Source: Lysobacterales bacterium (GTDB taxonomy: Bacteria > Pseudomonadota > Gammaproteobacteria > Xanthomonadales > Marinicellaceae). Taken from it: DNA of 7,604 nucleotides. Within the stretch, counting starts at the first letter, position 1; every line of letters begins with the position of its first letter. The DNA lies in NCBI GenBank assembly GCA_027083915.1, contig JALWML010000501.1, forward strand, positions 3,800 through 11,403. Reading direction: 5' to 3'. Shown in pieces: positions 1 to 6,166 of this stretch. The notes beneath the pieces are model-generated. The model did not search any database and was not told the origin of the DNA. It was given only the letters and a program-made list of their open reading frames with translations. Position numbers and translations under genes: made by a program.

Positions 1-1151
1 TCAATAAATTGCGCTCTCCCATCTATGGTTTTGATGTCTAGCCCTTCTTGAAGTTTTCTTAATAAAAAAGTAGATAACATGGATGCGTTATTTAATTGTT
101 GCTGAAAGGATTTTGCTCCATGTTCTTTTACATAAGTATCAGGGTCGTGTTTATCAGGTAAAAACAAGAATCGAATACTTTTATCGTCTCGATATATGGG
201 CAAGGAAATAACCAGCGCCTTCCAAGCGGCGTCAATACCTGCTTGGTCACCATCAAAACAAAAAATTATTTCATCGTAGCTTCGTAATAAGGTTACAATG
301 TGTTGTTGACTTGTTGCTGTACCTAATGTGGCAACGGCATTTTTAAAACCGACTTCATGCAAGGCTATAACGTCCATATAACCTTCAACAACAATAATGC
401 TTTTAGACTGGCTGTGTTTACGAGCGATATTTAACCCATAAAGTTCTTTTCCTTTATGAAAGAGAGGGGTTTCTGGAGAATTGAGGTATTTGGGTTTTTG
501 GTCTTTTTGTAGTGCACGCCCACCAAAAGCAATTACACGACCACGTCGGTCTTGAATTGGGAACATAATGCGTCCACGAAATTTGTCATAAATTCTGCCA
601 GCATCATTTTGAGCAAGTAAACCAGCTTTTTGCAATTCATTTTGGTTGGTTTGACTGAGTTTCTTTAACAATCCATCCCATTGGTCGGGCGCATAACCCA
701 CTTGGAATGTTTGGCAGGTTTCATGAGAAATTCCACGGTTTTTAATGTAATCTTGTACGTTTTGGTTATTGCGAAAATGGTTTACAAAATAACGGTTGGC
801 ATTTTCAACTATTTGATACAGGTTTTTACTGTTGTTGTTTGTGCTGTAATTGCCTTGGTTGGGTACTTCCATGCCAACACTTTGTGCCAAGGTTTCTACA
901 GAATCAACAAATTCCATGCCTTCAAATTCCATTAAAAAGCCAATAGCTGAACCACTTTTTCCACAACCAAAGCAATGGTAAAACTGTTTGTTTTGGCTAA
1001 CGGTAAATGAGGGAGTGTTTTCAGTGTGAAATGGACACAGAGCTTGGTAGTCTTTGCCTGCTTTTTTTAAGGTTATACGCGGAGAAATAACATCGACAAT
1101 ATCCACTCGGTCTAATAACTGATCTATAAATTCTGAGGGAATACCTGCCAT
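1..1151 (-). CDS. dnaG: DNA primase DnaG (3' end cut by window edge)
   Basis: Primase makes the RNA primers that start leading strands and Okazaki fragments, acting with the DnaB helicase at the fork. The visible 383 codons run without a stop from an ATG at 1151. The N-terminal CHC2 zinc-binding domain has C39 and H42 (in CPFH) and C60 and C63 (in YHCFGCG). The TOPRIM catalytic core has EGYMDV with E256 and FDGDQAG with D300 and D302, matching the metal-binding acids of E. coli DnaG. The 'LPDKHDPDTYV' stretch further on is also typical. The C-terminal helicase-binding domain lies beyond the left edge. The start gives MAGIPSEFIDQLLDR, which aligns with the usual N-terminus, although I see no Shine-Dalgarno sequence before it. 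It is the third gene after rpsU and yqeY, separated from yqeY by 73 nt carrying a terminator-like hairpin. By analogy with E. coli, rpoD is expected next, outside the window. All key residues are present. Confidence 0.98.
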   Translation of the reverse strand, partial: MAGIPSEFIDQLLDRVDIVDVISPRITLKKAGKDYQALCPFHTENTPSFTVSQNKQFYHCFGCGKSGSAIGFLMEFEGMEFVDSVETLAQSVGMEVPNQGNYSTNNNSKNLYQIVENANRYFVNHFRNNQNVQDYIKNRGISHETCQTFQVGYAPDQWDGLLKKLSQTNQNELQKAGLLAQNDAGRIYDKFRGRIMFPIQDRRGRVIAFGGRALQKDQKPKYLNSPETPLFHKGKELYGLNIARKHSQSKSIIVVEGYMDVIALHEVGFKNAVATLGTATSQQHIVTLLRSYDEIIFCFDGDQAGIDAAWKALVISLPIYRDDKSIRFLFLPDKHDPDTYVKEHGAKSFQQQLNNASMLSTFLLRKLQEGLDIKTIDGRAQFI

Positions 1152-1177
1152 TAGATGATATGTTCTGTTGAATTGTG

Positions 1178-1210
1178 AAAAATTTTATCACACATCCTTG
1201 TGCGATTAAA
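1178..1210 (-). terminator. Intra-operon terminator/attenuator-like hairpin between yqeY and dnaG
   Basis: Read on the minus strand, 1210 to 1183 folds into a hairpin with 12-nt arms, TTTAATCGCACA and TGTGTGATAAAA. There is one A-A mismatch, one G-U pair and an AGGA loop, and five U follow (1182-1178). It begins 14 nt after the yqeY stop and ends 26 nt before the dnaG start. Known context: in E. coli the rpsU-dnaG-rpoD operon has an internal terminator between rpsU and dnaG that keeps primase much scarcer than S21. Inference: this hairpin plays the same role after yqeY. The outer stem is AT-rich, so termination is probably partial. The 3' arm can also pair with a downstream TCACA (see findings). 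Confidence 0.6.
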
Positions 1211-1224
1211 TGATTGAAGATGTC

Positions 1225-1671
1225 TTACGCTTGTAATAAATCTTTGATTTTCTGACTTAATTGACCCATATCCGCTTTTCCTGCAACCTGGGGTCTTAAC
1301 ATGCCCATGACTTTTCCCATGTCCTGCATGCCTTGAGCACCAGTAGCTGAGATAGCTTTTTGGATAAGATCTTCCAATTCTGATGAAGAGAGTTGCTCTG
1401 GTAAGTATTTTTCTAAAACAGCTATTTCATAAATCTCTTGATCAGCTAAGTCTTGTCTATCGGCATCTTGGTACTGTTTAGCAGAATCTTTACGTTGTTT
1501 GACCATTTTTATAACAATAGCAAGTACGTCATCATCTGATAACTCTCTTCTTTCATCAACTTCCACCTGTTTAATAGCGGCTGTTAATAAGCGAATAGTG
1601 CCGAGAAGTTTTTTCTCTTTTGCCCGCATAGCGGACTTCATGTCTTCTAAAATTTTCTCTTTAAAAGTCAT
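1225..1671 (-). CDS. yqeY: GatB/YqeY domain-containing protein
   Basis: A small cytoplasmic protein of 148 residues, the normal length for the stand-alone YqeY family. It starts with the typical MTFKEKILEDMKSAMRAKEK helix, followed by the 'RLLTAAIKQVEVDERRELSDDDV' region (around 27-49), the 'YEIAVLEKYLPEQLS' segment (around 81-95) and the C-terminal 'MGKVMGMLRPQVAGKADMGQLSQKI' block. The C-terminal half resembles the tRNA-binding tail domain of GatB, the glutamyl/aspartyl-tRNA amidotransferase subunit. Its cellular role is not established, and a tRNA-related function is inference from that similarity. The ATG lies only 3 nt after the rpsU stop with no clear Shine-Dalgarno sequence, which suggests translational coupling to rpsU. 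The position between rpsU and dnaG is seen in many non-enteric gammaproteobacteria. It presumably shares the rpsU promoter and ends just before the terminator-like hairpin. Confidence 0.93.
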   Translation of the reverse strand: MTFKEKILEDMKSAMRAKEKKLLGTIRLLTAAIKQVEVDERRELSDDDVLAIVIKMVKQRKDSAKQYQDADRQDLADQEIYEIAVLEKYLPEQLSSSELEDLIQKAISATGAQGMQDMGKVMGMLRPQVAGKADMGQLSQKIKDLLQA

Positions 1672-1674
1672 GAT

Positions 1675-1887
1675 TTAGTACATACGTTTGCGCATTCTTT
1701 GCATTCTTGCTTGACGTTCTGTACGTTTCACAGCTGCAGCACGCTTTCTTTTGCGTTCTTGAGTTGGCTTCTCATAAAATTGTCTTTTACGTGATTCTGC
1801 TAAAGTTCCTGCTCGCTCACATGAGCGCTTAAAACGTCTTAGAGCGATATCAAATGGCTCATTATCCCTTACTTTTACGCTAGGCAT
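1675..1887 (-). CDS. rpsU: 30S ribosomal protein S21 (bS21)
   Basis: bS21 is a very basic small-subunit protein near the anti-Shine-Dalgarno end of 16S rRNA, needed for efficient initiation on natural mRNAs. The 70-residue product (71 in E. coli) has the family blocks MPSVKVRDNEPFDIALRRFKR, SCERAGTLAESRKRQFYEKP and a long Arg/Lys-rich C-terminus ending RMRKRMY. The start follows a clear GGAG Shine-Dalgarno core (1898-1901, read on the minus strand) with 10 nt between it and the ATG. It is the first gene of the rpsU-yqeY-dnaG unit, with a recognisable promoter about 45 nt upstream. In many gammaproteobacteria the gene divergent from rpsU is tsaD; here it is yggS. Confidence 0.98.
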   Translation of the reverse strand: MPSVKVRDNEPFDIALRRFKRSCERAGTLAESRKRQFYEKPTQERKRKRAAAVKRTERQARMQRMRKRMY

Positions 1888-1929
1888 TGTGTACTGTCTC
1901 CAAATTTGTGGATGATTAAAAAGGCGAGT

Positions 1930-1958
1930 ATTTTAACTCTGTTGATTCTAAATGACAA
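1930..1958 (-). promoter_or_regulatory. Sigma70-type promoter of rpsU-yqeY-dnaG
   Basis: On the minus strand a -35 box TTGTCA (1958-1953) and a -10 box TAAAAT (1935-1930) are separated by exactly 17 nt. Each differs from consensus by one base. Transcription would start near 1923, giving a leader of about 35 nt that contains the GGAG ribosome-binding site of rpsU. Position and match are good; the start point is inferred. Confidence 0.7.
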
Positions 1959-1978
1959 AGAAAAGTCTGTTATTTATC

Positions 1979-2011
1979 TGCTAAAAAGCGTTAAAATAGC
2001 TGTTTTTAGCA
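1979..2011. repeat. Near-perfect dyad spanning the candidate yggS promoter
   Basis: TGCTAAAAAGC (1979-1989) and GCTGTTTTTAGCA (1999-2011) are reverse complements apart from one bulged G at 2002, around a 9-nt centre. The centre holds TAAAAT (1992-1997), a candidate -10 box for yggS on the plus strand, although no convincing -35 box lies 16-18 nt upstream. The dyad could be a protein-binding operator, or a hairpin if transcription starts further upstream. It is not followed by a U-run on the plus strand, so it does not look like a terminator. Confidence 0.5.
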
Positions 2012-2023
2012 ATTTCAGGGTTT

Positions 2024-2674
2024 ATGAGCATAGAAAAACGCTACATTTTGGTTAAATCGAGGATAAATAATGATGCTGTTAAATTATTAGCCGTCAGTAA
2101 AAAACAGCCTATTAGCAAGATTCGTCAACTCTATCTATTGGGTCATTGTACTTTTGGCGAAAGTTATGTTCAAGAAGCGGTTGAAAAAATTAAAACATTA
2201 AGTGATTTAGCAATCGAATGGCATTTTATTGGTCCGATTCAATCCAATAAGACAAAATACCTTGCTCAGTATTTTAACTGGGTACAATCGGTAAGTTCTT
2301 TGAAAATATTGAGTCGTTTAAATAAACAACGTGACCCAAATCGTGGAAAACTTAATGTGTTACTGCAATTAAAAGTAGGTAACGAGGAATCTAAGAAAGG
2401 TTTTAATGATAATGAATTGCTGGCTATATGCGAAAAGAAAGAAGATTTTGAAAATATTTGCATTCGTGGTTTAATGTCAATACCTAAACCAAGTGATGAT
2501 TATAATGTTCAATTAAAGCAGTTTTCTCATTGTAAAGATGTATTTGAACGGATGAAGGCATTTGTTGATGTGGATACTTTGTCTTTAGGGATGTCATCAG
2601 ATTTGGAGGCTGCTATTGCCAGCGGTTCGACAATGGTTAGGGTTGGAACAGATATTTTTGGAAAAAGAGAGTAG
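2024..2674 (+). CDS. yggS: Pyridoxal phosphate homeostasis protein YggS (PLPBP/PROSC family)
   Basis: This is a cytosolic PLP-binding protein with an alanine-racemase-like TIM-barrel fold and no known catalytic activity. It helps maintain the vitamin B6 pool and amino-acid/keto-acid balance. Family motifs in order are LLAVSKKQP with the PLP-binding lysine at K26, FGESYVQE (44-51), WHFIGPIQSNK (66-76), GLMSIP (149-154), SLGMSSD (187-193) and the phosphate-binding end GSTMVRVGTDIFG (201-213). At 216 residues it is somewhat shorter than the E. coli protein (234); most of the difference is at the N-terminus, before the first strand. The ATG at 2024 is the only plausible start. AGGG at 2017-2020 lies just 3 nt before it, so the ribosome-binding site is poorly spaced. 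It is divergent from rpsU and probably co-transcribed with the membrane protein 5 nt downstream. The more familiar partners pilT and proC are not adjacent. Confidence 0.95.
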   Translation: MSIEKRYILVKSRINNDAVKLLAVSKKQPISKIRQLYLLGHCTFGESYVQEAVEKIKTLSDLAIEWHFIGPIQSNKTKYLAQYFNWVQSVSSLKILSRLNKQRDPNRGKLNVLLQLKVGNEESKKGFNDNELLAICEKKEDFENICIRGLMSIPKPSDDYNVQLKQFSHCKDVFERMKAFVDVDTLSLGMSSDLEAAIASGSTMVRVGTDIFGKRE

Positions 2675-2679
2675 TGTGT

Positions 2680-3459
2680 ATGAATGTAAATAGTGGAAAT
2701 AGAAGAGTGGGTTTGTTGATTGGTTTTATCTGTATGTCGGCTTTTGTCGCCGTATTTTTTGTTGAGCCAATTGCTCAAGATTCTGCCTATCATAATTTTG
2801 CTGATACTAATGCTTTCTTTGGGATTGCAAATTTTTGGAATGTTGTCTCCAATATTCCATTTTTGATTGTAGGTCTAATGGGCTTGTCTCAGCTTAAACG
2901 TTTAAACATAATACCTGAAATGGGACTGGCTTACTGGTTATTGTTTTTTGGTGTGGCTTTAGTGGCTTTTGGATCAGGTTACTATCATTTAAACCCAAAC
3001 AATAAAACATTGGTTTGGGATAGGTTGCCTATGACAATTGCTTTTATGTCCTTGTTTGCTGTTATTATTGCTGAGTTTATTGATCGGCAAAGAGGTAGTT
3101 TGTTGTTGTTTCCATTGTTAATTGCAGGAATTGTCTCAGTATTGTTTTGGTTAGTCACTGAATCACAAGGAGCTGGCGACTTGCGCTTTTATGCGCTTGT
3201 ACAATTTTTGCCTATAATTTTGATACCTTTGATTCTATTGGCTTACCCGTGTGAGTTCACAAAAGTTTCTGCCTATTGGTGGCTGTTATGTGCTTATATC
3301 ATAGCTAAATTATTGGAGTATTTTGATAGGCCTATTTATCAATTCTTCAATCAACAAATGAGTGGGCATGCTATTAAACATGTAGCAGCAGCTTTAGGTA
3401 TGTATCTATTGTTGCGAGGTTTTCGCAATCGCTTGACTACGGTTACTATTACCAACTAA
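2680..3459 (+). CDS. Ceramidase-like (CREST superfamily) integral membrane protein
   Basis: A 259-residue polytopic inner-membrane protein with about seven or eight hydrophobic segments (roughly 10-29, 50-69, 83-98, 116-132, 141-158, 171-189, 196-211, 232-247). It carries the spaced residues expected of the CREST superfamily (alkaline ceramidase, PAQR, Per1): SGYYH (S99, H103), D114 in VWDRLP and HAIKH (H230, H234). The early YHNFADT motif (H38, D42) is also typical of bacterial proteins labelled alkaline phytoceramidase. These residues suggest a zinc-dependent hydrolase acting on an amide or ester bond in the membrane. The substrate is unknown, and ceramide is not assumed. I chose the ATG at 2680 because a GAGAG sequence lies about 8 nt upstream. 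An in-frame GTG at 2674, overlapping the yggS stop, would add two residues. It follows yggS by 5 nt, and its TAA overlaps the convergent pyrB stop. Confidence 0.8.
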   Translation: MNVNSGNRRVGLLIGFICMSAFVAVFFVEPIAQDSAYHNFADTNAFFGIANFWNVVSNIPFLIVGLMGLSQLKRLNIIPEMGLAYWLLFFGVALVAFGSGYYHLNPNNKTLVWDRLPMTIAFMSLFAVIIAEFIDRQRGSLLLFPLLIAGIVSVLFWLVTESQGAGDLRFYALVQFLPIILIPLILLAYPCEFTKVSAYWWLLCAYIIAKLLEYFDRPIYQFFNQQMSGHAIKHVAAALGMYLLLRGFRNRLTTVTITN

Positions 3460-4361
3460 GGTTTTTGTAACAGGGTTGCAAGAACTGCTTGTCGAATTAA
3501 TACGCCATTGGCAACTTGTTCGAGTATTACTGAGGGTGTATTATCAGCAATTTCGGAAGATATTTCTACTTCTCGATTTATTGGGCCTGGGTGCATAACA
3601 ATGCAAGCATGATTGGCTATGGCAAGAGTTTTTCGATTTAACCCGTAATCTCGGTGGTAGTCACTTAAATTTGGGATGGAATTATCTGCAATGCGTTCTT
3701 TTTGTATGCGCAACATGACAATGACATCGGCATTGCTTAATGTTTCATCCATGTTCTGGCAAATAATGCCTTTGTCAGAATGTTCTGGAAGGAGTTTTTT
3801 TGGTCCGTATAAGTGTATTCTTTGGTTGTCAAGAATATGTAGGATATCTATTAATGAATTGGCAACCCGTGAATGCTTAATATCGCCAATGATAGCAATT
3901 TTCAGGTCTTCTATTTTCATTTTATGTTGTAAAATAGTATAGGTGTCTAATAAAGCTTGTGTAGGATGTTGATTGTTGCCATCACCTGCATTGATAATTT
4001 TTATATCTGGATTGAGCCATTGTTGAATTTCTTTACCAATATGGTTTTGGGAGTGTCTGACGACAAAGGCATTAATATCCATTGCTTGTAATGTTTGAAT
4101 AGTATCTTTTAGAGTTTCTCCTTTTGCTGTTGAACTCCTGGCAAGGTTTAAATTAACCACATGTGCTCCTAAACGTTTGGCAGCTAATTCAAATGATACG
4201 AGTGTTCGAGTGCTGTTCTCAAAAAACAAATTAGCTACAGTTTTACCACGAAGTATTTTTCTGTTCTTCTTTTTAGAGTTGGCTTTGATTTCATCGGCTT
4301 TTAGAAATAATTGCACAATGTCTTCTTTTGATAAGTTTTTAATGTCAATAAGGTTGTTCAT
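3456..4361 (-). CDS. pyrB: Aspartate carbamoyltransferase catalytic subunit
   Basis: ATCase condenses carbamoyl phosphate with L-aspartate to carbamoyl-aspartate, the committed step of pyrimidine synthesis. The 301-residue protein has the carbamoyl-phosphate loop FFENSTRT (STRT at 50-53), the mobile-loop lysine K80 in TAKGET, R102 in VVRHS, HPTQ at 132-135 in GDGNNQHPTQALLD, GDIKHSRVANS, the aspartate-domain arginine in MLRIQKER and the HPGPINREVEI signature. All catalytic positions look intact. It is near the size of E. coli and Bacillus catalytic chains and lacks the N-terminal extension of pseudomonad PyrB. No pyrI, pyrR or dihydroorotase-like pyrC' is adjacent, so its holoenzyme class cannot be judged. 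The ATG overlaps the ruvX TGA as ATGA, and GGA lies 9 nt upstream. Its TAG overlaps the TAA of the convergent membrane-protein gene. No pyrimidine-responsive leader is visible. Confidence 0.97.
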   Translation of the reverse strand: MNNLIDIKNLSKEDIVQLFLKADEIKANSKKKNRKILRGKTVANLFFENSTRTLVSFELAAKRLGAHVVNLNLARSSTAKGETLKDTIQTLQAMDINAFVVRHSQNHIGKEIQQWLNPDIKIINAGDGNNQHPTQALLDTYTILQHKMKIEDLKIAIIGDIKHSRVANSLIDILHILDNQRIHLYGPKKLLPEHSDKGIICQNMDETLSNADVIVMLRIQKERIADNSIPNLSDYHRDYGLNRKTLAIANHACIVMHPGPINREVEISSEIADNTPSVILEQVANGVLIRQAVLATLLQKP

Positions 4362-4777
4362 ATTAATGTATCCAAAAAGCGTTGTAATATATTTTTAGCT
4401 GCGTGGGCATCAAGGCTTTTGCCGTGTTTTCTCTTAGCATTTCCCATCGCTCGAGCTTGAGCGAATTCCTCTTGAACTGCCATTGAGCTGTAACGCTCGT
4501 CGACTTCATGTATTGGAAGCTTATAGCGATTTTTTACTTTGTTAGCAAAATTATGAGCTTGCCTTGTTGTTAGTTGTTCTTTTCCATCTTCTGTTAATGG
4601 ACGTCCAATAATTATAGCTTTCGGTTGCCATTGATTTATTATTTTGTCCAATTCATCCCATGAAAATTTATTTTTTACTCGAATGGTTTTTAATGCCGAA
4701 GCCGTTTTGGTAATGGATTGACCTACGGCAACACCAATATTAACTAATCCATAATCTATGCCTATATAATTAGGCAT
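4358..4777 (-). CDS. ruvX: RuvX/YqgF family RNase H-fold nuclease (putative Holliday junction resolvase)
   Basis: The YqgF/RuvX family has an RNase H/RuvC-like fold. It has been linked to 16S rRNA 5'-end maturation and, from fold and some biochemistry, to Holliday-junction resolution. The 139-residue product shows YIGIDYG with the first catalytic acid D8, GVAVGQ, IIIGRPL (55-61), VDERYSS (D93, E94) and the C-terminal SLDAHAAKNIL with D123. These cover the expected metal-binding acids. I place the start at 4777, giving MPNYIGIDYG, because AGG lies 8 nt upstream and this matches the family's N-terminus. The frame stays open to an ATG at 4816, but that would add 13 unrelated residues and a 47-nt overlap. 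With the chosen start it overlaps the yqgE end by 8 nt, and its TGA overlaps the pyrB start by 4 nt. The order yqgE-ruvX-pyrB is conserved in many gammaproteobacteria. Confidence 0.93.
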   Translation of the reverse strand: MPNYIGIDYGLVNIGVAVGQSITKTASALKTIRVKNKFSWDELDKIINQWQPKAIIIGRPLTEDGKEQLTTRQAHNFANKVKNRYKLPIHEVDERYSSMAVQEEFAQARAMGNAKRKHGKSLDAHAAKNILQRFLDTLI

Positions 4778-5315
4778 GAGCAATACCTGAGATGGTTTTA
4801 TAATCATTAATGCCAATAAGGGATAAGGCTTTTTGCCATTTGTCTTGAACGGGTGTGTCGAATATTAATTCTAGATTGATGGGGCAGGTTAACCACGTAT
4901 TTTGAGCTATTTCGGCCTCAAGTTGACCCTTATCCCATCCAGAATAGCCTAAAATAAAGTGCCATGTGCTGAAAAACTGATGGCTTGCTATCTTTTCAAG
5001 CAAGTCATTTGATGTGGTAAGGGTCAGGTTGTTGGTTAGATTAATAGAACTTTTGAAGTGTTGATTGTCATGATGTAATAAAAATCCACTGCTTCTGTTG
5101 ACAGGCCCTCCTTCAAGAATTTGTAAATTGTCATGAGGTTGCGATAAGCCAAGTTCACTAAAAACTTGGTTGGTGTCAATGCCTTCAATTGGGTGATTTA
5201 TGACTAATCCCATAGCACCATCACTATTGTGTTCGCACACGAGAATAACGGCTTGTTTGAAACGGTTGTCTTGCATATCTGGGAGAGCAATAAGTAGTTG
5301 ATTGTTAAAGTTCAT
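4770..5315 (-). CDS. yqgE: YqgE/AlgH family protein (UPF0301, DUF179)
   Basis: A cytoplasmic protein of unknown biochemical role. The Pseudomonas member was named AlgH for a reported effect on alginate regulation. The 181 residues show the family signatures in order: LLIALPDMQDNRFKQAVI near the N-terminus, CEHNSDGAMGLVINHP (27-42), LEGGPV (67-72), GYSGWDKGQLEAEI (123-136), NTWLTCP (139-145) and the closing HA. Length is normal. The start codon overlaps the TonB-like gene stop in a TAATG junction with no separate ribosome-binding site, so translation is probably re-initiated from the upstream gene. Its end overlaps ruvX by 8 nt. Neighbourhood with ruvX and pyrB supports the assignment but does not reveal a function. 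Confidence 0.94.
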   Translation of the reverse strand: MNFNNQLLIALPDMQDNRFKQAVILVCEHNSDGAMGLVINHPIEGIDTNQVFSELGLSQPHDNLQILEGGPVNRSSGFLLHHDNQHFKSSINLTNNLTLTTSNDLLEKIASHQFFSTWHFILGYSGWDKGQLEAEIAQNTWLTCPINLELIFDTPVQDKWQKALSLIGINDYKTISGIAHA

Positions 5316-6166
5316 TATTTCTGTTTTAGTTTGTTACCTGGTAAAAACTGCCACGTTCTGGTTATATAAAGTATGTCTATGTTATTCGCATTTTCAGGAA
5401 TTGCCTCAAAAGGTTCTGCTAAATAGACTAAATGAATGGCGGCATCATCAATAGCCTTGAATCCAGAGGATTGTATTATTTTGACCTCTTTGACATAACC
5501 GTCAATATTTATGCCTACTGACATAACCAAAGTGCCTATGAAGTTTTTTTGTCTAGCCTCTTCAGGATAGTTCAAATTGCTAACGCGTTCAATTTTTTTA
5601 ACCCATGTTTTCATGTAATTTGCAAACTCGTATGATTTAGTGCTAGCTGATAAATATTTAGACTTGGGTCTTTTAGCATATTTTTCTTTTCGATTCGAAA
5701 TATTGTTTTCCAGCTTTGCCAATCGTTGTTTTTTTGTCAACTGTGTGGATTTGTTTTTTGGATTTTTAGATTCTTGTAGTTTTTTAGCACTTTGTATTTG
5801 TGACCTAGAGTCGTTGGTCGTTACTAACTCTAAGTTTTTCGATTCTTGAATATTAGGAATGTTTTCAGTCTGTTCTTTGAGGTGATTGCCTTGATCATCA
5901 ACAGCTATTCCTGTTTTTATATTTTGAGGTCTGACACTTTTTTTTGATTCACCACCGCCTTGTTGGTTGTTTTTGGCTAAATAATCGGCTTTGTCAGGCT
6001 CTTCTAAGCTTTTTTGTTTGGATAAAATAATGTCAAGGCTAGGTAATGAGTCATTTTTGTTATTGTCATCAAGTGTAAAGACAATGCCCAGAACTAGAGA
6101 ACTCACTAATAAAGCACTCAGGGTGAATGTTAAAATGTTTTTGTCAGTAGTAGAAATGGAATGCAT
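5315..6166 (-). CDS. TonB3-like energy transducer with C-terminal TonB domain
   Basis: The protein of 283 residues has a short cytoplasmic N-terminus, one membrane anchor (about 11-32), a long periplasmic linker and a TonB C-terminal domain (about 199-277). That domain contains NYPEEARQKNFIGTLVMSVGI, the DGYVKEVKIIQSSGF strand-helix segment and ITRTWQFLPGN near the end. TonB proteins pass proton-motive-force energy from ExbB/ExbD to outer-membrane receptors. Unlike classical TonB the linker is not proline-rich; it is rich in Lys, Glu, Asn and Gln (about 120-190). It also has the ADYLAKNNQQGGGE and SASTKSYEFANYMKTWVKKIERV segments, which I associate with the TonB3 type encoded next to gshB and yqgE in pseudomonads. 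TonB3 of P. aeruginosa has been linked to type IV pilus function; a similar role here is inference. No exbB, exbD or pil gene is visible. The start overlaps the gshB stop as TAATG, and the end overlaps yqgE the same way. Confidence 0.88.
   Translation of the reverse strand: MHSISTTDKNILTFTLSALLVSSLVLGIVFTLDDNNKNDSLPSLDIILSKQKSLEEPDKADYLAKNNQQGGGESKKSVRPQNIKTGIAVDDQGNHLKEQTENIPNIQESKNLELVTTNDSRSQIQSAKKLQESKNPKNKSTQLTKKQRLAKLENNISNRKEKYAKRPKSKYLSASTKSYEFANYMKTWVKKIERVSNLNYPEEARQKNFIGTLVMSVGINIDGYVKEVKIIQSSGFKAIDDAAIHLVYLAEPFEAIPENANNIDILYITRTWQFLPGNKLKQK

Noticed and set aside
681..935. 84-codon plus-strand ORF
   Set aside because: It lies fully inside dnaG on the opposite strand, and dnaG is unambiguous in this region. 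The protein has no recognisable features.
1174..1192. CRP/FNR-like operator (TGTGA ... TCACA)
   Set aside because: The half-sites are 9 nt apart rather than 6, and the element lies inside an operon next to a terminator-like hairpin, where an RNA role fits better.
2674..2679. GTG start of the ceramidase-like gene overlapping the yggS stop
   Set aside because: The ATG at 2680 has a better-placed GAGAG. The GTG would have only about 2 nt of spacing.
2266..2793. Two minus-strand ORFs (65 and 88 codons) across yggS and the start of the membrane-protein gene
   Set aside because: They are antisense to clear coding regions and their translations look like shadow sequence.
3440..3490. Terminator between the convergent genes
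   Set aside because: GGT...ACC and similar short pairings exist but give only 3-bp stems, and no hairpin-plus-U-run could be built on either strand.
4778..4816. Longer ruvX start at 4816
   Set aside because: It adds 13 residues that do not match the family and a 47-nt overlap with yqgE. The ATG at 4777 has a well-spaced AGG.
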